Below the pieces are notes generated by a model that saw only the letters and a program-made list of their open reading frames with translations, had not been told where the DNA came from and did not search any database. A stretch of DNA of 64,000 nucleotides from Epiperipatus broadwayi (Eukaryota > Onychophora > Udeonychophora > Euonychophora > Peripatidae): positions 2,163,001-2,227,000 of the forward strand of contig JAQFVV010006305.1 in assembly GCA_028023455.1 (NCBI GenBank). The letters run 5' to 3'. Position numbers and translations under genes: made by a program. Positions 13,963 through 26,300 of the stretch are shown one piece after another. How positions within the stretch are numbered: position 1 is the stretch's first letter; the number at the start of each line of letters is the position of its first letter.

Positions 13963-13968
13963 TTTATT
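13963..13968 (-). promoter_or_regulatory. Probable polyadenylation signal of HMCES
   Basis: AATAAA on the minus strand about 110 nt downstream of the HMCES stop codon. It is the first canonical hexamer seen after the stop. In DNA this AT-rich the match alone is weak; position is the main support. Confidence 0.5.
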
Positions 13969-14076
13969 AAATGTTAAAATATATTATGAAAATGTACATA
14001 AAAAAATAAAAACATGTATTATTATATACAACACAACAATATACAATAATATTTTAAAGACCAACATTATTTTAAA

Positions 14077-14323
14077 CTATTTTTCCAATTTTAATTTTTT
14101 ATTATGAGGTTCATTAGATGTTTCAACTTTAATGGTGACATCTTCAGTTTTTTTATTAGTAAGCCAGGTATCCATAAATGTTTTTTTAATAAAACTTTGA
14201 GGTTTGGAAATGGATGCTTCAGACTTTAACTCTTCTTCAGTCTTGATTTCAGATTTGTCTTTCTTCTGATCCAACCAAGACATCATTAAATTTCCACTTT
14301 GTGAAAGCTTGGATGTCTTCTGA
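14077..14323 (-). CDS. HMCES: HMCES terminal exon (Lys-rich tail, stop TAG)
   Basis: Acceptor TATATAG; the first base completes the split Asp codon. The lysine/glutamate-rich tail carries two Trp motifs, MMSWLDQKK and FMDTWLTNKK, spaced as in vertebrate HMCES tails, and ends LKLEK-stop. The open frame extends upstream to 14346, but that part is intron. Confidence 0.88.
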
Positions 14324-17300
14324 CTATATACATATATAAAGAACAAAAGTTTAATTATAAAAAATTATACATATTCATACAGACTTACACACATATATAT
14401 GCTTATTCTTAATTAGTGATACATTCTGACATTATGATAGAAGCAATCAATTATCACATGATCACCATTTCTTATGCTTGCTCAAGCTGTTAAAACAGGC
14501 AAAACTCTCCATACAGTAGTGCCACTCAGTGCAAGCCAGAGTAATCAATGGATGCAAGAAGGTTTGTCATAAAATCCCTATCTAGTGTCTACTCATCCAA
14601 TATCCCCAGACTAGTTTCTAGCTTGTGGCTTTCATCGGTGAGCAGCCTTGGATCTGAGAGCACTGTACCTAGATCTTAGGATCTAATGCAACCCTCCAGC
14701 AGTCACCTTTTATCTCTACTTAACTTCAAAACTATGAGTCTAAAATTGAAAACAATATTTTCAAACCAAGCTCATTAGCTTATATAGTCATATAGATCTG
14801 AACTCAGTTCAGTATCCAACATTTTGGTGTTTTTTGTTCTTTAATAACCATAACCACCACTCTCCTATTAGGCAGAATTGGTATTAAACCACTAAACATC
14901 ACATGATCACAATTTCTTATGCTTGCTCAAACTGTTAAAACAGGCAAAACTCTCCATACAATAATGCCACTCAGTGCAAACCAGAGTAATCAATGGATGC
15001 AAGAAAGTTTTAGACTCATAGTTTTGTAGTTAAGTGGAGGTAAAAGGTGGCTACTGGAGAGTTGCACTAGATCCTAAGATTCTAGTGCAGTGCTCTCAGA
15101 TCCAAGGCTCCTCACTGATGAAAGCCACAAGCTAAAAACTAGTCTGGGAATATTGGATGAGAAGGCACTAGATAGGGATTTTATGTACAAACCTTCTTGC
15201 ATCCATTGATTATTCTGGCTTGCACTGAGTGACACTACTGTCTGGAGAGTTTTGCCTGTTTTAAGCAATTATTTAGGTAAATATTCATTTTTTTGATATG
15301 AATAATTAAATATGTAAGTAAAATATAACACAAACTAAATATTTCTGAAGACTATCTATGAAATATTAAGTTAATTGGTAGATATCTAACATTCATTCAT
15401 GTAATATTTATCAAATTTCATCAAGTGAGCTGCTCTATATAATTTGTGATAATGGAGTTCAACTCTGTGGATTATGATCCAGCTCTATCACTTCTGGTTC
15501 TTGAATTTATGAATTCTTGAGTAATAAAGCATTTGATTATTCTTATTTTATTAAATGAGCTGATGACATGTGTGGTTTAATGCAATACTAGAGCAGAGTG
15601 GCTTGAGGGTTTCAATATCCATGGATTGCAGAACTTTATTAGTTCCAATGCTCTAACTTCTTTGTAAATTCCTGAACAACAAATCATTTGATTATTTTAA
15701 CTAAACTGATCATATGCTTCAACTTACAAAGTATAAATAATAATAATTTTCTAATATTATAAAGACTTGTCTCAATTAAAAAATTAATTAGTTATAAATA
15801 TGGTAACATGGGTAAATTTTTTAATAAACCAATACTAGTATATTGTAAATTCCAAACTTTAAAATTTAATTAAAGTGGATTTGAACACAGACTTTTAAAC
15901 TTCTTCAGCTATTTACTCTATCTTACATAACCATACACAACACACATGTCAAAAAGGTAAATACATATATTGGAAATCATTTATCTTTTTCACATAAGTG
16001 TGGTCATGTGTATTGGTGATATAAGGATGAAGTGGTTAGCTGAAGGAAGCTTGAAAGTCTGTGTCCAAATCCCCTCCAATTATTGACTAAATTTTTTGTA
16101 AATTCATTGTTTAATCTAAAATCTTAGTTTTCATTGACAATACATCTTTTGTTTTTGGCAATAATTTCTCTTTTCAATTTCTTATTCAGTTTAAAGAGGG
16201 GAAGGGGGAATTCATAGCAGTGGGACTAAAAAAGCGATTTACAAAATATACATAAATTTCAGAGAAACATTTTCTTATTTGTAATTGGGAAAAAAAAATC
16301 GGTTTAGAAATTTAGACTGTTCTTTTGTTTTGTTTCTTATTTTAAAAAGTAAGAGGGGGAGGCAAGGTTGACAGAAATAGTAATTCTAGAATGACTAAAT
16401 TTATAAATTCATTAAAATCTCTTCTTTTCATTGACAGATCTTTTTGGCCAACTTTTATTTATTTTTTGTTCTCAAAGAAGTAAAGTGAAAAGTCTTATCT
16501 TGAGTATTACCATCTATAACAAGACTTTAATCAATTGAAAAAATACATTTTTAGGAAAATAAATATTTTTTTTAATTAAGTTTCACAATGAAAAATAGAC
16601 TTTTTTTAAAGGATGCATTTCAAATGACAAATAAAAAATACTTTATACTTCAAATAGAATTAGTAAACAAGGTTTTCATTTTTGGAATTAAAAATATGTT
16701 TTAAAATAAGATAAGAAACTACATTATTACAAATGCAGACAATCTAAAGTTAAAAAATTTTTTTTCCAGATCTAGATCAAAAGATGGCTGATATTTTTCA
16801 ACTTTATTACATTACAGATGGAATTACAATAAATCCTATATAAAAGTGGCATTAAAAAATTTGAAATGATTATTTGTGGTGCAACTATCTCTCCAATTAT
16901 AGATAACAAACTGATATCTTAAAACTTTTTCTAAAAAAAAACTTATTGCTCTTCACATTAAAAATGTTCAATCATTCTTTAATAAATTATAAACATTCTC
17001 ATTCATATTATTCAATAATTTTCTTCCAACATAGAATTATCTGTACTCCATAAATTTATAAAAGAATTTGTTTAATCAAATTAAATTTTTTATAAATGTT
17101 TTAAATGAAAGAGTTGCTAACATTTGAAAACATGAAATTATTAAAAATTATTTACAACTAACAATGATTCCAAAAAAAAACAAAATGTGCTTAGTGAAGT
17201 TTTAAAAACTTTTTTGGAAAGTGTTGCTTTAAACTGTTTGATAAATTATTACTTCTATATATCTTCATGAAATCAATTGATTTTTCAGATCACCACAGCA

Positions 17301-20300
17301 ATATATAAACAAAAATAATCTACTTTAATATCATTTATTATATGCGCTTAAGAAAATCAGTGATCATCAGACAGTAGTGCATTTAAATCCTTAATCACTG
17401 ATTAATTGTCTCTGGAATATAATAATGCCTTTGTTTACTATACTCTTTACTTTATTTCAGTAAGCTAAAGAATCAAAGGATGTTTGCTGATATTGATATT
17501 CCTGATCCAGGAAAAGGTGCCTATTCTTAGAAAAAAAAGATGAAATTATTAAAATAAATAGTTTATGATTCTGGAATCGGATCTATATAACTATGCAAGC
17601 AGACTGACTCAAAACCTTGGGGTTTTTTACATTTAGCTTTAAGCTTATTAGTAAAAAAAAAGAAATTAAAGGTATTGCCAAAATGTAACTGCATTTCTTT
17701 CAGCATTCAATCACAAGTCCTCATTGGTAAAGACAAAATCAGAAAATGATCAGGGAATGAGGATTTAAATGCATTATAATCTGGTAATCATTGATTATTC
17801 AAGTTTACAACAGAAGGAAGAATTAAAATGCTACTATTGTTTATATAGTTTTTCATGTACTTATATATATATACCATTATTAATCATTAAACAATTTATA
17901 GCTAACAATTTTTCAAACAATTAAAGCAGGGGTCCCCAACCCTATGCCCACAGGCACAATGGTGCCCACAGACCATTTTACGTGTGCCTGCCGCTATCCG
18001 AACACGATAAAAAATTATTTATCTGATACAAATAAATTTAATTTTTAAAATTCCTTATAAATTATGATATTATATTGTAATCAAATAGTAGGGCATACTA
18101 TACTTTACAGCGTAAAAATATAAATGTTAATTATATATTAAAATTTTATTTTTGAAATAAATATTTTTTTGTACATTATGTGCATTATTAACAATATCCA
18201 ACTATAAATTTACATTGAAAAAATAAATGGTGCCCGCCATCTGGTTGAAAAAAATAAATGGTGCCCACCACTTGGCCAGTATTATAGAATGTGCTCTTAA
18301 GTGCAAAAAGGTTGGGGACTCCTGAATTAAAGTCACTAAATATATACATACATAAAACTGAAGTGCTACATATAATCTTTTTTATCTATTAATTATAATT
18401 TTTTGTCTTAACTGAAATCTATATTTACTTCATCTTTTCTTTTTTAACAATTTTTATAAAGAGTCTATAATATTCTTGTCTTAGTTTTATTACAAATATT
18501 TTTCATTTTCTCTTAGCCTTGAATATGTTTCATTATTAATAATTTCAGTGATCAACAGAAATAGAGGACGATATTGGTGGCACAGATAATCACAATTATG
18601 TCTAAAGCTAAACATAATTTAAAATTGTATAAGCAAAAACAATCACAAGCTATTCCGATGAATTATGTTGGAAAGCATGAATGGCACATGATTAGCAATA
18701 GATGGATGGAATCTATCATCATCACAATGACTGTGCCTTAGAGCAGTCTGAAATAATCAAATGTACTAAAAGTAATTCAGAAGAAATGTTATTTATAAAA
18801 TTGCCAGAAATCAATGCTGATAGCATCTTATAATAATGACAATAACTTACAAGAGTAGATACAATCAGTTAAGTCTTATAGCCACTTCACTAACTTTACT
18901 CCCTTCAATGAATTATTTTCTTTTGATTCACATGAATCAAGGAGAGAAAATAAAAAAAAAGATGTAAATAAAAACATCAGGAAAACAAAAAATACAGTTT
19001 TATACAGATATGGTTCTGCTATTGATGAAAACATACACACTGATCTGTAATATAGCAGATGAGGATTTTAATTTTATATTTCTGAAATATTACAAAAATT
19101 TGTTATGCAAGTTCATAACTTATTCATATCACCCATCAATAATAGTGAATTATAATTCTTCAATTTATAATATAAATGTTCAATAGAATCTTATTCTTAT
19201 TGCATTATAATAAGGATAGAAAATAAATAAAGGCAGAGAAAAAAAAAAAGAATGGAAAAAATTCCTATTTTATCAATAACAGATATTATTGATTGTTGTT
19301 ATGAAACAAGCTAACTTGACCTTAATTTTAAAAAAAAATTAATAAAGTTTTAATAACTTATTAATTATAAACTTGATTAACTACAAAAATAATTATGGAA
19401 ATTATTATGAAAAAAGACAGTATTAATAAACCAATAATCATTGTCAAAGTGGAATCCAATATATGCATTTACACATTTGAAGACCATAATAAAATATTTG
19501 AAAAATAAAGTTTTGTAGTTTCTCAAGCTGTTTAATGATGCATCCTTTAAAGAGTAATAGGTAATTTCTCTAAATTAGATATGAATGAAAAAAGATATTA
19601 ATCTTCTCGCCAATCTTTATTAAAATAAATTTATGTCTATCAGAATAAGTAGAGAAATAATTAAATTCTAAGTGTAGGAATATATGACAGAAAGCTATAT
19701 TTAAGTAATATGATTCAATAATATATGCATAAAATTTTTTAAAACAAATTATACTTTTATAAATTTGAAGTGTTTTGATTTAAAAAAAAAAAAAAAAAAA
19801 TCTAAAACTACACTCAAAATATGCAACTTAATGACATAGAAACTTTTTTTTTTTTCAAAGTCAGTTGAAAGCAAATTATAAATAAAATAAATATGAAAGT
19901 GAATAAAAATATTAATAATAGATTGACAAAAAAAATTTAAATGACTGCTAAGATTAAATTAAATATAAAACAATAGATAATTTGGGTTTACTAATAGCCT
20001 TAAGAGAAAACTTCACAGTATAGAACCAATTAGCACATATGCCTGTTGTGCCTAGGAATCTGAGATTTGAGTCATAGATGGATTAATTTTGAACATTTTT
20101 TTAGGATATAAATAAATTTATAATGTTTCTTTCAGTCAGCTGGCCCATAGCTAATCTAGTTAACCATCTACTATTAATGTGTAAATGTATATCTAGCTAT
20201 TAATAACTAGAAAGTAATAATTCATGTTTAATTTGAGTTGGTTAAATAAATTACAAAATAAATAATAATGAACAGCCACTCATAATGACTATTCCAACTC

Positions 20301-23300
20301 CAAAAGAAAAAAAAAAAGAAGAGGAAAAAATACCAATCTGTGAAATACAAATGTCTACATGTAGAACATGCAAAGTTTATTTTTTGGTTTATTTGATATT
20401 TTACGATGCCATCTTTTAATTTCTTCAGCAGAAAACTTCTTTTTGAAATACTTCATCACCATGTTTAATTGTAGCTCTCTAATGCATTTTATTGTCTATC
20501 ATATCTTCCCAATGGAAACAATTGACATTACACTTCCTTAGGATATCATTGAGATAATCCCTACATCATAGACAGTCTACCTTTTCCATGAAAAACAGGC
20601 TCAAGTTTGTCATAAATCATCCTTTTAGAAGTCTTTCATTATTCATTCATTTTACATGTCCAATCCAACAGGGATGTGATTTTACAATTGTGGACTGAAT
20701 TATCATAGTCAGCAAGAAGAACATATTTATTAATTTTATGATCTTGCCATTAAAATTCTTCAAAGCATTTTTAAATGAAATGTCTTTAATGCCTTTGTAT
20801 TGTACCAATGGGTTGTCCAAGTTTCACTTCCATCAAATAAATTTAAAAATAACAGATCTATATACAACTAAATTAGTTGCAGTAGTTATTTTCCTGAAAT
20901 GATACACTCTGTTTTTTTTTTACATTCTCAAGATAATAATTATCCAAGCTAAAAGTTACTGAGGATTTTTTTTCAGCCCCTGGTTTTTGAACAATAATTA
21001 ATAAATCAAAGTTTTTATATGTTGCTTTCAAAATATTAAGAACATTCAGAAAATTCTAAAAATCATAAAATTCAGAATCCAAGAAGAAGTTTTTGTTTTT
21101 GCTTTTAATTAATTAAAATTAAAAATTCCAACAATCAACTCTGTATTGTATCTTGATCCATTTGATTAACCCAACTATAAACAGTTCCAAACATCATAGT
21201 CATAAAAATTGAAAACCATGTTGGAGCAAGTCAGTTTTTATTTCAAATGCATCCAATTTTTCAAATATAGTAATAATACTAACTCTTTCCATCATGTAAA
21301 AGCTGTATAACATGAATAAATTTTGGTGGACAATCAACTAATTTTAAACAATGCTACAAATCTGTCCAATAACTGAATCAAATTCATTGACCAAATCAAT
21401 AAAAGCAATATACAAATCATTTCTTTGTTAATGACCCTTTTCTTGCATTTGCCTGGCAACAAAAAATCATGTCTATAGTGCTTCTTGATTTTCTAAATCG
21501 ACAGTGAGTCTCTGGAAACCATTCATTTACAACTGAAAGCAACCTGTCTAACAAAATTCTTGAAAGTTCCTTTGCTGCAGTGGATAATAATAATGATATT
21601 CCATGATATTTATTGCAATTTTGTCTATTACTTTTTGTTTTTAAAAAATGGAATAATATAAGCATCCTTAAGACCAGATACCACAATTTCATGGGTCCAT
21701 ATATTCCTAAAAATTCCCAATATTTTTGAAGCTGACATATCACACCATATTGTAAAACTTCTCCAAGTATTTTATCAGGACTTGCAGCCTTTCCATTTTT
21801 TTTTAAGACTATAAAGAGTTGCTTTGCTTTATTAAGATTAACATATTTATATAAATCTGAATAAAATAAAATAGATATATTGTTAAAAGTTGCCATCTCA
21901 ATTATTGTATTATTCAAAAGATGGTCAAAATATTCTTTCTATCTTTCAAAATATCATTGTCATCATATAAGAGACTGTCATTTCTGGATTCAATAGGATT
22001 AAGATATCATTTCTCAGGTCCATATACTGCTTTCAATGCATAAAAAAAAAAGATCTAGAATGATCAAGATCAATGAATGTTGGTATCTTTTTTGCAGTTT
22101 TAATTCACTAATCATTTTTAAATCTTCTTGTCAGTCATTCTACATACAATCTATTATTCGTCCAAGCAGAAAATATCACATTTCCTTTTAATTAAATCAC
22201 TAATAATGAGATCAATGTCAGAAAATCAGTTATGATTCTTCTTTTTAATAAACCCAAGAATATGTTTATTTGTATTCATAACATTCCTTAAGAGAATTCC
22301 ACACTTCAGTAATATGACAATTTTGAAATATGAATTAGCAATTTTAGTGCTTAATAGTTGTTGAAATTTCTTGTGAATATGATTGGAATAATATCTATTT
22401 TTTAATGTAACTATCATTTTAATTTTGGGAGTGTACTAATATATGATCTGTTCAACAATTTAAGCTTTTAAGCGCTCACTTAATGTTAACTTCTCATATT
22501 CTGATTCCTAACTATAATGTAATCTATTAAATGTCTTTGTTTTGAATATGCATATATCCATAATCCTTCATAATGATTTTTCTGCCTAGACAAAATGTTT
22601 GTGACAGTCAACCCATGTGCCATGCATAAATTCAGTAATAACAAACCATTTGAATTTGCAGCACCAACACTATTATTTCCAATAACTTCTGACCAAAGTC
22701 TATAATCTGTACCAATATGTGCATTAAAGACTCCAAGAAGAAAATTTTGATCTTTAAATGGTATTACTATAATAAAAATATTTCCTCTCTGAATCTAAGA
22801 TTAGAGCATAGACACTAATAATATGAACACAAGTTCCACTACGCAAAACTAATTTTAAGCTTTTCATGATATATGCTCACTGTTAAAAAATATATATATA
22901 TTATGATTGTAATATTATGGGGTCTTCACTTTAGTGAAAGAGATTACAATTCTTACGATTGCTAAACTCATGGATTTCTTTTATCTTTACAATAAAGTAG
23001 AAGAAATTCTGTTTGAAGAAATGATAGAAGGAAACAGATGCAATCAAAGACAAAGAATGAAGTGATTGAAAATTTCAAGAAGAAATTAAATAATGAAATT
23101 ATTGCAGGATATAAATCAACCTCATTGAAAAAGAAAACAGAGGACAGAATGATGAAAACCTTAAAATTAAAGAAATCGAAATTATTAATTACATAAATGC
23201 TATATCAAATATTGTCTTAGATTTATCTATGTTTTAAGACAATCACTTATTTTGTTTTCAAGGCGACAATAACTGGATTCTAAAAGATCATTACTGCTTT

Positions 23301-26300
23301 GAAAAAGTTAAATGGAAGATTATTGAAATTTCGGGTTGTTGATTGACGTAATAAACCCAAAAATTAAAAAAAAAAATTTTGATAACAATATATATATATA
23401 ACATAACTATACAACTCAATCTTATTGTGAGTAAAAAAAATTATTAGTCCATAAGAAAAAATAAATAAATAAACATTTGTATCACTAATTGTAACCATGA
23501 TGACAGCTATATCAAAATAATAAAATAAATCATAAAAGCTAATTACTAAAATTGAACTTACTCCACAATAATAGGAATAATACAATCATCTGATTTATAT
23601 CTTGAATTATTAACGTTCTGTGTCACAGGATGCCACTGAAGTTCTTGAATAGGATGTATTAACTCCACAGCCTAAACAAAATATGTATTTAAAGAAAGTC
23701 ATTTTTTAAAAAACAATTAATGGATAAAACATAATTGGCAATTACAGACAAAATATCTCATTGTAATAATAAAAACAATACATAATTAAAAGATATTTTA
23801 TGTTTGTTGTATTTTGATATATTAAAAATTTCATGTTGTTTTATATTTTTACAAATACTGTACATAAATCAATTTAGCATTACTAATTTTTAAAAAGAAC
23901 ATATAATTTTTTATTTTTGACTAATAACTGATGTAAAAATGATTTCCTTATAGTTTTCAATCTCCATCTATAAAGAATATACAGTAAAATGCAGCAATTA
24001 GTAATTTAATAGATTTACATATATTTTCAAAAGGGTATTGCTGTGTCCTGAGGATCTCTGAAGACCAGTCAGGGAGTTAAATAAATAAATAATATACTTC
24101 AAAATGTATGTATAATAAAATTTATTTAATAACAATAATAATGTGGTAAAAACAATATAAAAAGGTAATTAATATTCATATGCTGTTTATTTTTCTTGGA
24201 TGAAAATAGACTTCTTCCACACATTCACTTACTCAATATATTTGTTTAAAAAATAATACAATAACGTAATTTTAAAGAGTTGTCTGAGTATTGTTTATTT
24301 GTTAAAATATTAAAGAAAATGTAATGGCCCAGTAATGTTATATAGATGTGTTTTGTTGGAGGAACAATGCCATCAAGCAGGATGGATTGTCATAAGTATG
24401 AGTACCAAATTATCTTCCATATAAATTTATAGAGTTTTTCATGAAGTTAAAATACTTTTATTTCCTTTTATATGCAATAATTTATAATTTATTTCTATTT
24501 TATTATTTTCATATATTGATTTTATTTTATTTTTACTTTATTTTATGTCTGTATCCATAAAGTGAATAAATGGTGCTGATTTTGTATCACATCAAAATGA
24601 AATATACAAAAATGAATTAACATCATGAAAATGTTTTTAGATCAAACATGGCTATTATAAATTTGATGCATATTTTATTATATTTAAGATTTTATATATT
24701 AGAAATGTCTATTTATTAAAACAATTTTCAAAAAGAAGAATGTATATGTATTGAATCAGATTGATTTCATGACATACAATGCAGTGGGTGTGCATATACA
24801 TATCATATATAAATCGTAAAAGGAAAAATAGAAATGGACAAAAACAAAATTTATGTTTATGATTATTTAAAATAAAATCTGGAATAACTGAAATATTGAT
24901 TAAACAATAATATTTCATGATGAAATACTATATTATTTGAAATTATATGAAAAAGATCTTTATCTAATACAAATATTTTGCCTTCTTTTTGATTTTAGTA
25001 AAAATCTAAATTTTTAATATAACCAAAGAAAACTATTTTTATCTAAACAAAAAAGCTTTTTTTTCAAGACACATATAATTATAGAATTACATGTAATATT
25101 AAGAAATTTTTTAAAATCTTTTTGATTTTGATGAATGCAAAATAGAACAATGGTAATTTAGTTATTATCTTATTATTATTAATCAAAAAGAAAAGACTAA
25201 GATTAAAATGCATAAATCCAGCTTCAAAAGGGAAAGACAGTTGCTACTAGTCTCCACATTGGTCTACTTTGAGCTCCTGAAGAAGTTCAGCAGGATGGTT
25301 CCTGTATGACTTCATAGCCCAATAAGTGTAAAATAGACTTTACTGCTGATGTCCAGAAATTATAAAATTGAACTAAGATGAAACCTACTATAACTTGATT
25401 ATATTGTCCATGCATGAGATTTATTTCACATAGCATGAGAGGAAAAAAAAATCAACTGAGACAATACGTAGATGTTGGTATATTAGTTGGATATAGTACT
25501 AATAAATGAAGAAAAAATCTCACTCCAATTTATTTTTTTTAAAAAGAGGAAAATTTCTTAGATTAACTAAACATAAACAACTTTTAAATAATATTGAAAT
25601 AGCTAAGAAATTAGATAACAAGCAGAAATAAATTTGGAAAAATCTTTCTTAAAGTTTGTAGTAGAGGATAAAAGCTAAAAACAAAAAAAAACTTTTCAAA
25701 TGGACTTTCAATAAAGATAAATAATGTTTGTTCATCCCAAAAGCTTTTGTTTACAATTTAAGAGTGTTAAAAAAATCCAATTTGATTCATAATGTAAAGA
25801 TAATTAAAATTAACAACAAAAATATATTTTTATATTATAATAAACCCATACGAGTGCCCATATTATATATACATTTAACATTCAAGTATTTGAGTTTGTT
25901 AAAAAGAGAATATTTATCAAGTTATTAATGATTAAAACATTTTAAATTATTAAACAAGTACATGTGTATACATATTTGCATTATTTAATAGCATCAACAA
26001 TTTATATATTTGTAAATAACCATTTAACCAATATTATATATATAATTTTGTTTTTCAATCTAATGAAATATTTTCTGATATTTATAAATAATCAAAATCA
26101 GAATGATATACTTATAAAGTATTAATCAAAGTTTTCATTTTTATTATTATTACTTCTAATCAAAAAATTTATGATCATTATTTCAAGTTTAATACTAGCA
26201 TAATTTAAATATTGCATATATTATCTTGCTCAGAGTCCCCAGGATCCTTGTAATACCAATGTTAGCTCTAGATTAATAATATATGGTATATGTGTTTTAT

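Noticed and set aside
14625-15165. Hammerhead-like core in the fold-back family (CTGATGA near 15116, GAAAC near 14610 on the minus strand, GAAAC in 35307-35553)
   Set aside because: The full CUGAUGA-stem-GAAA order is seen only in the long copy. In that copy stem II is short with a mismatch, and the shorter copies lack CUGAUGA.
15074-15268. Minus-strand open frame of 64 codons
   Set aside because: Lies wholly in the arm of a fold-back repeat; not conserved among the other copies.
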